Shown: piece by piece, positions 8,403 through 18,962 of the stretch | How positions within the stretch are numbered: the stretch's first letter is position 1 | How the letters are laid out: each line of letters opens with the position of its first letter | Assembly: GCF_004342265.1 (NCBI RefSeq) | Contig: NZ_SMCS01000004.1 | Coordinates: forward strand, 62,001 to 126,000 | Direction: 5' to 3' | Source: Luteibacter rhizovicinus | GTDB lineage: Bacteria > Pseudomonadota > Gammaproteobacteria > Xanthomonadales > Rhodanobacteraceae | Length of the DNA stretch: 64,000 bases | Notes under the pieces: model-generated | The model's database searches: none | What the model was told of the DNA's origin: nothing | Seen by the model: only the letters and a program-made list of their open reading frames with translations | Made by a program: the position numbers and the translations under genes

Positions 8403-10445
8403 ATGAATAGCTCCGTCTCCCAATCCGCCGCTACGCGGGGAACACTGGACGCAACCGCCCTGCGCGAAGCCGTTATCGGAAGTGTCGCGAAACTGGCGCC
8501 ACGTGCCGCGGCGCGCAATCCGGTCATGTTTACCGTGTCGGTCGGCACGGTGATCTGTGCCGCGTTCACCGTACATGCGGCTTTTACTGCCCAGCCTTTT
8601 GGATTCTCCGCGGCCGTAACGCTCATTCTTCTGCTGACCGTACTGTTCGCGAATTTCGCGGAAGCGGTCGCTGAGGCACGAGGGCGCGGACAGGCGCAGA
8701 GTCTGCGTTCGACGCGCGCCGAACTGAGTGCGCGACGTGTTCGTGCCGATGGCGGCGAAGACATCGTTCCGGCGACCCAGCTGCGTCGCGGCGATCGTGT
8801 CCGCGTATCCGCGGGCGAAGCCATTCCCGCCGATGGCGATGTGGTCGAAGGCGTCGCAAGCATCAACGAGGCAGCCGTTACCGGTGAATCCGCCCCCGTG
8901 CTGCGCGAAGCCGGTACCGACCGGTCGGGCGTGATCGGCGGTACCTGGGTGCTTTCCGATGTCATCGTCGTCGAGGTCGCGACCGATCCCGGCGACAGCT
9001 TCCTCGATCGCATGATTGCGCTCGTCGAAGGCGCAAGCCGGCAGAAGACGCCGAACGAACTTGCACTGACCGTACTTCTGTCCGCGTTGACGATCGTGTT
9101 CCTCGCCGTCGTGGCAACGCTGCCGGGGCAGGCTGCCTTCGTCGGTGCGAAAGCCGATGTGGTGCTACTGATCGCTCTGTTGGTCTGCTTGATTCCCACG
9201 ACGATCGGCGGTCTGTTGCCGGCCATCGGTATCGCGGGCATGAATCGCGCGCTGAAGGCGAACATCATCGCCAAGTCGGGCAAGGCGGTCGAAGTGGCCG
9301 GCGATATCGACGTCCTGCTGCTGGACAAGACAGGCACGATTACGCACGGCGATCGTCGCGCGACCGTTTTCGTTCCAGTGGGCGACGTGCGCGATGTGGA
9401 ACTGCGCGACGCCGCGTTGCTCGCCTCGCTGGCCGACCCGACACCCGAAGGCAAGTCGATCGTCCAGCTGGCCCGCGAGCGCGGTTCGGTTATCGAAGGG
9501 CGCGGCGGCGAATTCGTGCCGTTCACCGCGCAGACGCGCATGTCCGGCGTCGACTTCCCCGATGGCCGCGTCCTTCGCAAGGGTTCCAGCGATGCGATGC
9601 ATACATGGGCGAGTGCGCGCGCCATGGTCATTCCCGGCGATCTGTCGACGGCCGTGGAGCGGATCGCTCGCGCCGGCGGTACGCCGCTCGTGGTGGCGGA
9701 CGATCGCCGCCTGCTTGGTGTCATCGCGTTGTCCGACGTCGTGAAACACGGTGTGCGCGAACGCTTCGCCCAGCTGCGCGCCATGGGTGTGCGCACGGTC
9801 ATGATCACGGGCGACAACCCGCTAACCGCCGCGGCCATTGCCGCCGAAGCGGGCGTCGACGATTTCATGGCCGAGGCGCGCCCGGAGGACAAACTCCAGC
9901 GCATCCGCGACGAGCAGACCGGCGGCCGCATGGTCGCGATGGTCGGCGACGGTACCAACGATGCGCCGGCGCTGGCACAGGCCGATATCGGCCTTGCCAT
10001 GAACTCGGGCACGCAGGCGGCGCGCGAAGCCGGCAACATGGTCGACCTGGATTCCGATCCGACCAAGCTGCTCGCGGTAGTGGAGATCGGCAAGCAGTTG
10101 CTGATCACCCGTGGCGCGCTGACGACGTTTTCGCTGGCCAACGACGTGGCGAAATACTTCGCCATCATTCCGGCCATTTTCGCGGGAAGCATTCCCGCAC
10201 TCGGTGCCCTGAACCTGATGCACCTGGCCAGTCCGACCAGCGCGGTGCTCTCCGCACTGGTGTTCAATGCGCTGATCATTCCCGCGTTGATTCCGCTCGC
10301 ACTGCGCGGTGTACGCGTGCGTCCGATGAGTGCGGAAGCGCTGCTACGCCGGAACCTGCTGATCTACGGAGCGGGCGGTGTCGTGCTGCCCTTCATCGCG
10401 ATCAAGGCCATCGATCTATTGCTGTCGCCCCTGCTGGGCGCGTGA
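8403..10445 (+). CDS. kdpB: Potassium-transporting P-type ATPase subunit B
   Basis: A 680-residue P-type ATPase that powers K+ uptake. The phosphorylated aspartate is Asp308 in DKTGTITHG. The actuator TGES motif is at residues 160-163, and its Ser163 corresponds to the inhibitory phosphorylation serine (Ser162) of the Escherichia coli protein. The hinge motif [16 protein letters not shown] is intact. Four bases separate it from kdpA. All catalytic elements are present, so the pump should be functional. Confidence 0.96.
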   Translation: MNSSVSQSAATRGTLDATALREAVIGSVAKLAPRAAARNPVMFTVSVGTVICAAFTVHAAFTAQPFGFSAAVTLILLLTVLFANFAEAVAEARGRGQAQSLRSTRAELSARRVRADGGEDIVPATQLRRGDRVRVSAGEAIPADGDVVEGVASINEAAVTGESAPVLREAGTDRSGVIGGTWVLSDVIVVEVATDPGDSFLDRMIALVEGASRQKTPNELALTVLLSALTIVFLAVVATLPGQAAFVGAKADVVLLIALLVCLIPTTIGGLLPAIGIAGMNRALKANIIAKSGKAVEVAGDIDVLLLDKTGTITHGDRRATVFVPVGDVRDVELRDAALLASLADPTPEGKSIVQLARERGSVIEGRGGEFVPFTAQTRMSGVDFPDGRVLRKGSSDAMHTWASARAMVIPGDLSTAVERIARAGGTPLVVADDRRLLGVIALSDVVKHGVRERFAQLRAMGVRTVMITGDNPLTAAAIAAEAGVDDFMAEARPEDKLQRIRDEQTGGRMVAMVGDGTNDAPALAQADIGLAMNSGTQAAREAGNMVDLDSDPTKLLAVVEIGKQLLITRGALTTFSLANDVAKYFAIIPAIFAGSIPALGALNLMHLASPTSAVLSALVFNALIIPALIPLALRGVRVRPMSAEALLRRNLLIYGAGGVVLPFIAIKAIDLLLSPLLGA

Positions 10446-10453
10446 GGTTTTCC

Positions 10454-11119
10454 ATGAATTCCCGTAACTACTACCTCGAAGACGACGGCATCGACGTCGA
10501 GCCCTCGGTGCACGGTATTCCCGGCACGCTGAGCAGCGATAGCGCGGCGCGACGTCCCTCCGTTGTCTGGCCGAGCATCGCGTTCGCCGTGGTTTTCATC
10601 GTCATCTGCGGACTGCTCTATCCGTTGGTCGCCACGCTCGCCGGCCACGCACTGTTTCCGGCGCAGGCCGAAGGCAGCCTGCTGCGTAGCCAGGGTCGCG
10701 TTGTCGGAAGCGCACTGGTCGCGCAGCCGTTCGTCAGCGACCGCTATCTGTCGCCGCGCCCTTCGGCGGCGGGTTACGACACGCTGACCATGGCCGGCAG
10801 CAATCTCGCGCCCAGCAATCCGGATCTCCGCAAGGCGATCTCGGAACGCGCCGCAGCGGTTGCCCTGCGCGAAGGTATCGCGCCGTCGGCCGTGCCGGTC
10901 GACCTGGTGACGGTTTCGGGCTCGTCCATCGACCCGGATATCTCGCCCGCCGCCGCCGATGTGCAGGTGGCGCGTATCGCCCGGGCACGCGGCATCAGCC
11001 CGGACCAGGTACGGGCTGCCGTTGCCGCCAGCACGCGTCAGCCGACGTTCGGCGTCCTCGGACAGGCACGCGTCAACGTGCTGGAAGCGAACCTCGCGCT
11101 GGATCGGGCGACTCCATGA
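10454..11119 (+). CDS. kdpC: Potassium-transporting ATPase subunit C
   Basis: A 221-residue protein with one N-terminal membrane helix (residues about 39-65) and a periplasmic domain carrying the conserved DPDISPAAA motif, the KdpC hallmark. KdpC is needed for assembly and high K+ affinity. The ATG at 10454 is chosen because it gives the family's N-terminal layout and follows kdpB by eight bases. The N-terminal cytoplasmic tail of about 35 residues is longer than in Escherichia coli. Confidence 0.93.
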   Translation: MNSRNYYLEDDGIDVEPSVHGIPGTLSSDSAARRPSVVWPSIAFAVVFIVICGLLYPLVATLAGHALFPAQAEGSLLRSQGRVVGSALVAQPFVSDRYLSPRPSAAGYDTLTMAGSNLAPSNPDLRKAISERAAAVALREGIAPSAVPVDLVTVSGSSIDPDISPAAADVQVARIARARGISPDQVRAAVAASTRQPTFGVLGQARVNVLEANLALDRATP

Positions 11120-11171
11120 AGGCAACCGGTGTGGGCTACCATGCCGGCATGCCATCCCGGGACGCCATCGC

Positions 11172-13844
11172 ATGACGGGTAACGATCGAAGCGCTCGCGC
11201 GGACGCCTTGCTTGATGTCGCGGACGAAGCGCGTGGTGGCGGCCTCAAGGTCTTCCTGGGTGCGGCGCCCGGCGTGGGGAAAACCTACGCCATGCTCTCG
11301 GCGGCAATCGAGCTCAAGCGGCAGGGCATCGACGTCGTGGTGGGGTTGGTGGAAACCCATGGCCGCATCGATACGGAGGCGTTGCTGGCGGGTCTCGAGG
11401 TGCTGCCGCGCCTCGCCGTGGACTATCAGGGCCGTCGATTCGGGGAGTTCGATCTGGACGCCGCGCTCGCGCGGAAACCAGCCGTCATCCTCGTCGACGA
11501 ACTGGCTCATCGGAACCTTCCCACCGGTCGTCACCAGCGACGCTGGCAGGACATCGCCGAGCTGATGGAGGCGGGGATCGCCGTCTACAGCACGCTCAAC
11601 GTGCAACACGTCGAAAGCCTGAACGATCAGGTCCGCCGCATTACCGGCGTGGCGCAGCGCGAAACCGTTCCGGATGCTTTCCTCGACCGGGCGCGCGATA
11701 TCGTGCTGGTGGATCTGCCGCCGCGCGAACTGATCGAACGGTTGCGCCAGGGCAAGGTGTATCTGCCCGATACGGCGAATCATGCGCTGAACGCATTCTT
11801 CTCGCCGGCGAACCTGGCGGCGTTGCGCGAGCTGGCGGTCGAAACCGTCGCGCAGCATGTCGATAGCGAACTGCGCGAACAGATGCTCGCCCATGGCGGA
11901 GCCATGCCGGTGCGTCGCCGCGTTCTCGCGGCCATCGACGGATATCCGCACAGCGATTATCTGGTCCGCGTCGCGCGACGGATCGCGGAGCGTCGCGGCA
12001 CGCCCTGGACTATCGCGTTCGTCGATACCGGCGCGACGTTGTCGGTCGAGCGTCGCGAGACGATCGATGCCGCCATGCGCCTGGCGCGGCGGCTGGGTGG
12101 CGATGCCGTCGTATTGCGCGGCCATGCGGTGGCGGAAGAGTTACTTGCCCATGCGGATCGGGAGGGCGTGGCGCAAATCGTCCTGGGACGTACGCGCGAG
12201 CGTCCCATCGCGCGCTTTCTGGGTTTGTCGCTCACGCAGCAACTGCTTCGCCGCGGTGCCCATCTCGAACTGACGATTATTGCGACACCCAGCGAGCGCG
12301 CCATCGCGCGTCGCCGCCTGCGTATGCCGGGCGGCAAGGGTTCGCGGAGCGAGTACGTGTTCGCGACCGTGGCTGCGCTCATTGCTTTCGGACTGTCGTT
12401 CATCGCCGACCGCTATCTATCCGTTGCCAACCTGTCGCTTATTTTTCTCACCGCCGTGCTGATCGTCGCGGTAAGAACGCGGATGGCCGTGGCGGTCTAC
12501 ACCGCGTTGCTGTGTTTTTTCGGATACAACTTTTTCTTCGCGCCGCCGCGTTACACGCTCGCGATAAGCAATCTCGACGACTTGCTCGCCGTATGCCTGT
12601 TCCTCGTCGCGGCGCTGGTATGCAGCCGGCTCGCCACGCGCCTGTCCAGTCAGGTGCAGGCGTTACGCAGCGCGCATGCGCAAAGTCGCGCACTGCTTTC
12701 GCTGGGCCAGCACCTGACTGCCAGTACCGATGCGGACAGTGTCCGTATGGTGGGTGCCGATGCGCTTTCGCGTTCGCTTCGCTGCACCGCCGCGGTGCTG
12801 GTGCGCGAAGCCGACGGCACCATGCGCGTCGGGGCTGCCGCGCCGCATCGTTTCGAACTGGATACGCACGACGGTGCCGCCGCGGACTGGAGCGACCGGC
12901 ATCGCGAGCCCGCAGGCCGGTACACGGACACGCTCAATGCCTCCGCCAGCTGGGTTCTTCCCCTGGGCGGCGAACCGAGCGTCGGCGTGCTCGCGCTTCG
13001 TTTCGCACCCGGCGAGTCCGAGCCGGACATCGAACGCCGGAGCCTGGCATTGGCCATGGCGCAGGATATCGGGCAGGCGCTGCAGCGCGTGCGGTTGTCC
13101 GGCGAGCTGGAAAGCTCCCGTCTCGAGGGAGAAACGGAGCGGTTGCGCAATGCGTTGCTGTCGTCGGTGTCGCATGACCTGCGCTCGCCGCTGGCATCGA
13201 TGATCGGTTCGGCGGGCACGCTCGCCGCTTATTGGGACTCGGTGCCCGCGGGCGAGCGGCGCGAATTGCTCGATGCCATTCTGGGCGAAGGGCAGCGGCT
13301 CGATCGTTACATCCAGAATCTTCTGGACATGACCCGCCTGGGCCATGGCGGACTCAAACTCAACCGGGACTGGGTCGATCTGAACGAAGTCGTTGCTTCG
13401 GCCACGTCGCGCCTGAGGTCCCCATTCCCCGATACGCGTGTCGAGGCAACGGTCGCTCCGGATATTCCGCTGCTTTACGTCCATCCCGCACTGGTGGAAC
13501 AGGCGCTGTTCAACGTGCTGGAGAACGCGGCGAAGTTTTCGCCGCCGGACGAGCCCGTTCGTCTCCTTGCGCGCATGGAGAACCAGCGTCTGCTGATCGA
13601 CGTCAGCGACCGTGGGCCGGGCATCCCGGAAGACGAGCGTCGCCGTATCTTCGACATGTTCTACTCGGTGGCCCGGGGCGATCGCGGCGCGCACAGTACC
13701 GGTCTGGGCCTTGCCATCTGTCGCGGCATGATCGGCGCGCACGGCGGTGCCGTGGAAGCCTTGCCCGGAGCCGGGGGGCAGGGCACCACGATCCGTATCT
13801 CGCTGCCCATGACGTCCGGTTCGCCCGAATCCGCGCCACAATAG
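11172..13844 (+). CDS. kdpD: Osmosensitive K+ channel sensor histidine kinase
   Basis: An 890-residue membrane sensor kinase that phosphorylates KdpE when K+ is scarce. Domain order: KdpD N-terminal domain with Walker A GAAPGVGKT (Lys37); a universal stress protein-like domain (about 240-370); four closely spaced membrane helices (about 395-490, DUF4118); a GAF-like region; HisKA with His668 in SVSHDLRSPL; and an HATPase with RGPGIPEDE and GLGLAICRG. The ATG at 11172 is the one that begins the conserved N-terminal domain. Length matches the family. Confidence 0.95.
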   Translation: MTGNDRSARADALLDVADEARGGGLKVFLGAAPGVGKTYAMLSAAIELKRQGIDVVVGLVETHGRIDTEALLAGLEVLPRLAVDYQGRRFGEFDLDAALARKPAVILVDELAHRNLPTGRHQRRWQDIAELMEAGIAVYSTLNVQHVESLNDQVRRITGVAQRETVPDAFLDRARDIVLVDLPPRELIERLRQGKVYLPDTANHALNAFFSPANLAALRELAVETVAQHVDSELREQMLAHGGAMPVRRRVLAAIDGYPHSDYLVRVARRIAERRGTPWTIAFVDTGATLSVERRETIDAAMRLARRLGGDAVVLRGHAVAEELLAHADREGVAQIVLGRTRERPIARFLGLSLTQQLLRRGAHLELTIIATPSERAIARRRLRMPGGKGSRSEYVFATVAALIAFGLSFIADRYLSVANLSLIFLTAVLIVAVRTRMAVAVYTALLCFFGYNFFFAPPRYTLAISNLDDLLAVCLFLVAALVCSRLATRLSSQVQALRSAHAQSRALLSLGQHLTASTDADSVRMVGADALSRSLRCTAAVLVREADGTMRVGAAAPHRFELDTHDGAAADWSDRHREPAGRYTDTLNASASWVLPLGGEPSVGVLALRFAPGESEPDIERRSLALAMAQDIGQALQRVRLSGELESSRLEGETERLRNALLSSVSHDLRSPLASMIGSAGTLAAYWDSVPAGERRELLDAILGEGQRLDRYIQNLLDMTRLGHGGLKLNRDWVDLNEVVASATSRLRSPFPDTRVEATVAPDIPLLYVHPALVEQALFNVLENAAKFSPPDEPVRLLARMENQRLLIDVSDRGPGIPEDERRRIFDMFYSVARGDRGAHSTGLGLAICRGMIGAHGGAVEALPGAGGQGTTIRISLPMTSGSPESAPQ

Positions 13845-13858
13845 GGGCGTTCCGTCTC

Positions 13859-14566
13859 ATGGCCGCCCGTATGAATGCAGCTCCCCGTGTCCTCGTCATC
13901 GACGACGAAACGCAGATCCGTCGTTTTCTCGACATCGGCCTGCGTGCGCAGGGGTACGAGGTTCTGCTCGCGGCCAACGCCGCCGAGGGTCTTGCCATGG
14001 CCGCGACGCGGACGCCCGACCTGGTGATTCTCGATATCGGCCTGCCGGACAGGGAAGGGCACGATGTGCTGGCCGAACTGCGGCAGTGGTCGCAGGTGCC
14101 GGTGTTGATGCTTTCGGTACGCGATAGCGAAACCGAGAAGGTGCGCGCGCTCGACGCCGGTGCCAACGACTACGTCACCAAGCCTTTCGGCATTCAGGAG
14201 CTGATGGCGCGACTGCGCGTACTCCTTCGGCAGAAAGCGCCCGATGGCGCGATCGCGTCGCCGGTCTACGACGACGGTCGATTGCATATCGATTTCGCGC
14301 GGCGGGAAGTCAGTCTCGACGGGCAGCCGCTAGCGTTGACGCGGAAAGAATACGGTGTGCTTGCCGCGCTGATCGCGCACCGGGGGCGCGTAGTGACCCA
14401 GCAGCACCTGCTTCGCGACCTGTGGGGACCGACCCACGTCGAAGACACCCACTACCTGCGCATCGTCGTGGGGAAGCTCAGGCAGAAGCTTGGCGACGAT
14501 CCCGCATCGCCCGTATGGCTGAAGACCGAAGCGGGCGTCGGCTACCGGTTCCTCGGTACGGGTTGA
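13859..14566 (+). CDS. kdpE: KDP operon response regulator KdpE
   Basis: A 235-residue OmpR-class regulator: receiver domain with acidic pocket DDE and phosphorylatable Asp59 in ILDIGLPD, conserved KPF, then a winged-helix DNA-binding domain (DFARREVSLDGQPLALTRKE to GVGYRF). It is 14 bases after kdpD. An alternative ATG at 13871 would shorten it by four residues; 13859 has a weak AGGGG site upstream. It probably binds the TTTACGC repeats upstream of kdpF. Confidence 0.94.
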   Translation: MAARMNAAPRVLVIDDETQIRRFLDIGLRAQGYEVLLAANAAEGLAMAATRTPDLVILDIGLPDREGHDVLAELRQWSQVPVLMLSVRDSETEKVRALDAGANDYVTKPFGIQELMARLRVLLRQKAPDGAIASPVYDDGRLHIDFARREVSLDGQPLALTRKEYGVLAALIAHRGRVVTQQHLLRDLWGPTHVEDTHYLRIVVGKLRQKLGDDPASPVWLKTEAGVGYRFLGTG

Positions 14567-14841
14567 TCGGAAGGCGCGGGCTCGCCCTGCCGCACATACA
14601 TACCCTTTGAACACGACGACCGATCCTTGTGTGGGCGGTTACGACGGCATTGTGCGACTTGCATTCGTGGAGGCCACGGGTGGTGTCCACGCCCCGCACT
14701 TTTAATTGCGCCGAATTTTCAGAATTGCCTTATCGGCGCGGAGCGTCGCGATCCCGATACTTGTCATCGAGGCGTCGCGGATAGACATCCCCCTGTCCGC
14801 ACAGCTTCGACCATTTCCTTTTCCTTATTGCAGGATTCACC

Positions 14842-15399
14842 ATGAAAATCTCAACCATCACATTGGCTATCGCCATCACGCTGGGCGCGACCAGCTTCAC
14901 CGCAGGCGCTGCGGACCTCGATGGTACGATCAATTTCACCGGCTCCCTCACCACGTCCACCTGTCTCATCGAAGGTAAGCCGCCAGGCCAGAATCTCGCG
15001 AAGAAAGATGTCGATCTGGGCGGCGTTCCGATTGGCAAGCTGGCTACGGCCGGCGCCACGGCGGGCGACCGTGGATTCAGCATCACGATTGGCGGCAGCG
15101 GCGACACCGGTTGCGAGGACGGCAAGCTGGCACGAGTCGGCTTCGATACGAGCAGCCCGCTTCTCGATACGACGACCGGACGTCTGAATGTCGATGCCGG
15201 CGGCGCGACGGGCGTGCAGATCGAAGTGGCCAACCAGGACGACGACAAGGCTATTCATATGTTCACCGAGCGGTCGCACCCGGTCGTGATCGCGAACCAC
15301 ACAGCTGTCATTCCTCTTATTGCCCGCTATCACAGCCTGGGTAATCCGGTGGCCGGCACGGCGAACAGCCGCATTGGCTTCAACGTGACATTCGACTGA
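14842..15399 (+). CDS. Type 1 fimbrial major subunit (chaperone-usher pilin)
   Basis: A 185-residue secreted pilin: signal peptide of about 23 residues (ending TAGA), then DGTINFTGSLTTSTC with the first conserved Cys, a second Cys (DTGCEDG) and a C-terminal beta strand NSRIGFNVTFD of the kind donated between subunits. It is first in the cluster, upstream of chaperone and usher, and is followed by a strong hairpin, as expected for the abundant shaft subunit. A 275-base gap separates it from kdpE and must hold its promoter. Confidence 0.85.
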   Translation: MKISTITLAIAITLGATSFTAGAADLDGTINFTGSLTTSTCLIEGKPPGQNLAKKDVDLGGVPIGKLATAGATAGDRGFSITIGGSGDTGCEDGKLARVGFDTSSPLLDTTTGRLNVDAGGATGVQIEVANQDDDKAIHMFTERSHPVVIANHTAVIPLIARYHSLGNPVAGTANSRIGFNVTFD

Positions 15400-15413
15400 T
15401 CGATTAAGTCGAT

Positions 15414-15460
15414 CCGCGCGAGTCCGCGCGGCGGGGCTCGTCGCATGTGCGACGAGCCCC
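15414..15460 (+). promoter_or_regulatory. Tandem intercistronic hairpins between pilin and chaperone genes
   Basis: Two hairpins follow the pilin stop: ccgcgc/gcgcgg (15414-15419 with 15426-15431) and a 12-base-pair perfect stem ggggctcgtcgc/gcgacgagcccc with loop atgt (15433-15460). No T-run follows, so this looks more like an attenuator or mRNA-stabilising structure that leaves the pilin transcript in excess than a simple terminator. Confidence 0.7.
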
Positions 15461-15483
15461 TTCCGGATCAAGGAATATGAACC

Positions 15484-16233
15484 ATGCCTGGTTATAGAAA
15501 ACTTTTCGTACTCGTCGGCATCGCCGCCTTTTTTGCGTTTTCTTCGTTGCCCACATGGGCGGGCGTTATTATTGGCGGTACGCGTGTCGTTTTTCCGGCG
15601 AAAGCCCGGGAAGTGACGGTGAGACTGCAGAACAAGGCCACCGATCCCGCGCTGGTGCAGGCATGGGTGGACAATGGAGACGAACGATCCAGTCCCGACA
15701 CGGCGGACGCTCCCTTCACGCTATCTCCGCCTATCTTTCGTATGGAGCCAGGCAAGGGGCACTCGCTTCGCCTTATCCATACGGGCGAGCCGTTGCCTAC
15801 GGACAAGGAAACCCTGTTCTGGCTTAACGTTCTCGAGGTTCCACCCAAACCGAAAGACGCCGCGGGGCAGAATATTCTGCAGTTCGCGTTTCGTATCCGG
15901 ATCAAGCTGTTCTACCGGCCGGAAAATCTGGCTTATGCGTCCGTCGAAGCGCCGCAGAAACTCACCTGGACCCTGATTCGCGAAGGCCAGGAAGTCCAGC
16001 TCGAAGTCACCAATCCTACGCCGTACCACGTCACGTTCAGCGACGTTGCCCTGGTATCCGGTAGCCAGCGCTTCGCCAAGCGCGAAGCAGGTGGCGGAAT
16101 GGTTTCGCCGGGCGAAAAAACTCGTTTCCCGATCGTCGGTGTCGATGCTTCCGCAAAGGAACTCACCGTCGAGTTCAAGACGATCAACGATTACGGTGCG
16201 ATGGTTTCCGCGAACGCGCATCTGACTCATTAA
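15484..16233 (+). CDS. Periplasmic fimbrial chaperone
   Basis: A 249-residue PapD/FimC-like protein. Signal peptide of about 26 residues (ending TWA), first immunoglobulin-like domain starting GVIIGGTRVVFPAKAREVTV with the conserved early beta strand, and the FWLNVLEVPPKP motif near residue 117. The second domain starts after FRIRIKLFYRP, which carries the chaperone signature. It caps pilin subunits in the periplasm and hands them to the usher encoded next. An AAGGA ribosome site supports the ATG at 15484. Confidence 0.93.
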   Translation: MPGYRKLFVLVGIAAFFAFSSLPTWAGVIIGGTRVVFPAKAREVTVRLQNKATDPALVQAWVDNGDERSSPDTADAPFTLSPPIFRMEPGKGHSLRLIHTGEPLPTDKETLFWLNVLEVPPKPKDAAGQNILQFAFRIRIKLFYRPENLAYASVEAPQKLTWTLIREGQEVQLEVTNPTPYHVTFSDVALVSGSQRFAKREAGGGMVSPGEKTRFPIVGVDASAKELTVEFKTINDYGAMVSANAHLTH

Positions 16234-16324
16234 CTACCTGCCGACGCTCCATCGGCGCCGTAAGCAAGTTCCCTGCTCGGCCGCTAACTGCGGTGGATCG
16301 GACGCGCCTGCGCGACCGCCGCGA

Positions 16325-18934
16325 ATGACTAATGGACTGGACACAATGCGACCGCGACTGAGCATCACTACCCCAAGGCATGCGGAACGACCGCATGTCC
16401 TCGGCGCTTTTATCCACGCCGCGCTTCTCGCAGGCGTCAGCGGCACGGCCGTTGCCGCCGAAACGAGCGTGAATGACGAAGCGGTTGAGTTCGATAGCCG
16501 GTTCTTTCCGACGGGCAGCCGTGCGGCTGCCGATGTATCGCGGTTTGGCCGGGCCAATGTCGTACTGCCCGACGTCTATTCCGTGGACGTGTACTTCAAT
16601 GGCGAACGGAAGGGGCAACGCGATGTGCGTTTCGCCGTCATTGACGACAATATGGGCGCCCGACCATGCATCGCGCGCAACTGGCTTATTGAATACGGAG
16701 CCAAAGCGGGTGACGTGACCCTTCCCGCATCCCGTAGCGAAAGCCCGGCATGCGAGACCATCGACCAGATTATTCCCGGTGCCACGGCGAACTTCGACGT
16801 CTCGGACCAGACGCTCGAACTCACGGTTCCCCAGGTTTACGTCAATCGTCTGCCGCGCGGTTACGTGCCTCCCGAACTGTGGGATCCGGGTATCGATGCC
16901 GGTCTGTTGTCTTATCGGGCCAGCTCATATCGAACAACGACTGGTCGCAGTTCCACGACAACGTCATATGTCGGCCTGGACGCGGGGGCCAATCTGCGCG
17001 GTTGGCATTTTCGTCATACCGGCACGTTGAACGCAGTGTCTGGCAACGGTATCCGTTACCAGAAGAATGCCAGCTACGTGCATCGCGACCTGCCCTCGAT
17101 GGGCGCGCAGCTATACCTCGGCGATACCTATACCGACGGCAGCATGTTCGACAGCCTCCGCGTGCGGGGTGTGCGGCTTGCCAGGGATCAGCGCATGTTG
17201 CCGGGATCGCGCAACGGCTACGCGCCGGTCATTCGAGGCGTGGCCGCGACGAATGCGCGGGTAGCGGTGACGCAGCGCGGCATCAGCCTTTATGAAACCA
17301 CCGTACCTCCTGGGCCTTTCGTCATCGACGATCTTTATCCGACAGGTTACGGTGGCGACCTCGACGTGACCGTGACCGAGGCGGACGGTCGCCGCGTTGA
17401 GTTCAAGGTGCCGTATGCCGCAACGCCGAATCTCTTGCGGGAGGGACAGACGGACTATGCCGTCAGTGCCGGCCATCTGAACGAAGTGGAGCAGGTGGAG
17501 CGGCCCTATATCGCGCAGGCCACGCTCCGTCACGGTATCAGCAACAACGTCACGGGCTATGTTGGCGGCGTGATGTCGCGTGGCTATGGCGCATATCAGT
17601 TCGGCGCGGCGTTCAACTCGCGCATCGGCGCGCTATCGGCCGATATCACCTATGCGCGGGCGAACGTACCCGGCCTCGGTGTGTCCAATGGGCATAGTGT
17701 GCAGCTCCGTTACAGCAAGACATTTTCCGAAAGCGGCACGATCTTCGCCCTTGGCGCGTACCGTTATTCCACTGCCAGCTATCTCAGTCTTCTTGACGCA
17801 AGCCGTCTGCGTTCGCTGTATCGGCAGGGAAACGACATCCACGACTACGAACGCATCCGCAGTCGCTTCGAGCTGACGCTCAACCAGTCGTTGGGCGACC
17901 GGCGTGGTTCGCTGTTTCTTTCCGGGTCGGCAGAGAGCTTCTGGAATGCGAAACGAAATTCGGTCACGTATTCCGCGGGGTACAGCACGACGATCCGCTC
18001 GGCGACCGTCGGTATCGGTGTCCAGCGGGTACGGACGGCGCTGGCGACGACCGGCAGGAGCCGCACGGAAACACGTGCCCAACTCACCCTGTCGTTGCCT
18101 CTCGGTAGCGCTCCGCGTTCCCCTTATTTTTCCTCGGAAGTGGGGCACGAGACCTCCGGTGGCAGGCATGTGCGAGCCGGTATCAGCGGAACCGCCGGCA
18201 GCATGGGTCAATACAGTTACGCAGGTAGCGCCACGCGCCGCGGCGGCCGGACTTCGATCGAGGCGACGGGGAACTACGCGGCGCCCGTCGCGGACGTCTC
18301 CCTCGGTGCCAGCAGCGACGGCGAGATTCGTACCGCGTCGGCGGGTGTTTCAGGTGGTCTCGTGGTGCATGGCGGAGGCGTGACCCTGGCGCAGACGCTT
18401 GGCGAAACGATCGCCATTGCCCATGCGCCCGATGCGAAGGGCGCGGTGCTCTCCAACACGCGCGGTGCGAAGCTCGATCGTCGTGGTTACGGTGTGGTCC
18501 CGTATCTCACGCCATATCAGATGAACGAGGTCGCGGTCGACCCCGTCGGCACATCGCTCAATGTGGAAATCAAAGCGACCAGTCAACGCGTTGCACCCCA
18601 TCGCGGCGCCGTCGTGCTGGTGAAGTATGAAACGGTCAACGGACGCGCTCTGCTGGTCAAGACGCGCGCCGATGACGGTCAGACGCTGCCTTTCGGTGCC
18701 GAAGTGCTCGATCACCAGGGACAGGTGGTCGGTGTCGTGGGGCAGGGCGGCCGCATCTTCGTACGCGACGGCGGCGATAGCCTCACCCTGACCGTACGTT
18801 GGGGCGCCGGTGCCGGTCAGCACTGCGAAATCGCATTGCCTGCCGACCTGCCAAAGACATCCGGTAAGACGCTTACCACCGTCACGTCATCGTGTGCACG
18901 AACGACGCCTGTTGCCACGGCTCGTTCGCACTAA
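16325..18934 (+). CDS. Fimbrial outer-membrane usher
   Basis: An 869-residue FimD/PapC-family usher that secretes and polymerises chaperone-bound subunits. After a signal region ending AVAA, the N-terminal domain begins VEFDSRFFPTGSRAAADVSRF. It is followed by a large beta barrel and middle domain (including the conserved YPTGYGGDLDVTVTEADG), and C-terminal domains ending in a two-Cys region. A start at 16346 (MRPRLS) would give a more conventional signal peptide. No frameshift is visible. Confidence 0.92.
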   Translation: MTNGLDTMRPRLSITTPRHAERPHVLGAFIHAALLAGVSGTAVAAETSVNDEAVEFDSRFFPTGSRAAADVSRFGRANVVLPDVYSVDVYFNGERKGQRDVRFAVIDDNMGARPCIARNWLIEYGAKAGDVTLPASRSESPACETIDQIIPGATANFDVSDQTLELTVPQVYVNRLPRGYVPPELWDPGIDAGLLSYRASSYRTTTGRSSTTTSYVGLDAGANLRGWHFRHTGTLNAVSGNGIRYQKNASYVHRDLPSMGAQLYLGDTYTDGSMFDSLRVRGVRLARDQRMLPGSRNGYAPVIRGVAATNARVAVTQRGISLYETTVPPGPFVIDDLYPTGYGGDLDVTVTEADGRRVEFKVPYAATPNLLREGQTDYAVSAGHLNEVEQVERPYIAQATLRHGISNNVTGYVGGVMSRGYGAYQFGAAFNSRIGALSADITYARANVPGLGVSNGHSVQLRYSKTFSESGTIFALGAYRYSTASYLSLLDASRLRSLYRQGNDIHDYERIRSRFELTLNQSLGDRRGSLFLSGSAESFWNAKRNSVTYSAGYSTTIRSATVGIGVQRVRTALATTGRSRTETRAQLTLSLPLGSAPRSPYFSSEVGHETSGGRHVRAGISGTAGSMGQYSYAGSATRRGGRTSIEATGNYAAPVADVSLGASSDGEIRTASAGVSGGLVVHGGGVTLAQTLGETIAIAHAPDAKGAVLSNTRGAKLDRRGYGVVPYLTPYQMNEVAVDPVGTSLNVEIKATSQRVAPHRGAVVLVKYETVNGRALLVKTRADDGQTLPFGAEVLDHQGQVVGVVGQGGRIFVRDGGDSLTLTVRWGAGAGQHCEIALPADLPKTSGKTLTTVTSSCARTTPVATARSH

Positions 18935-18962
18935 CCCGTTCACTCGAAGGAAAGCATTGTCC

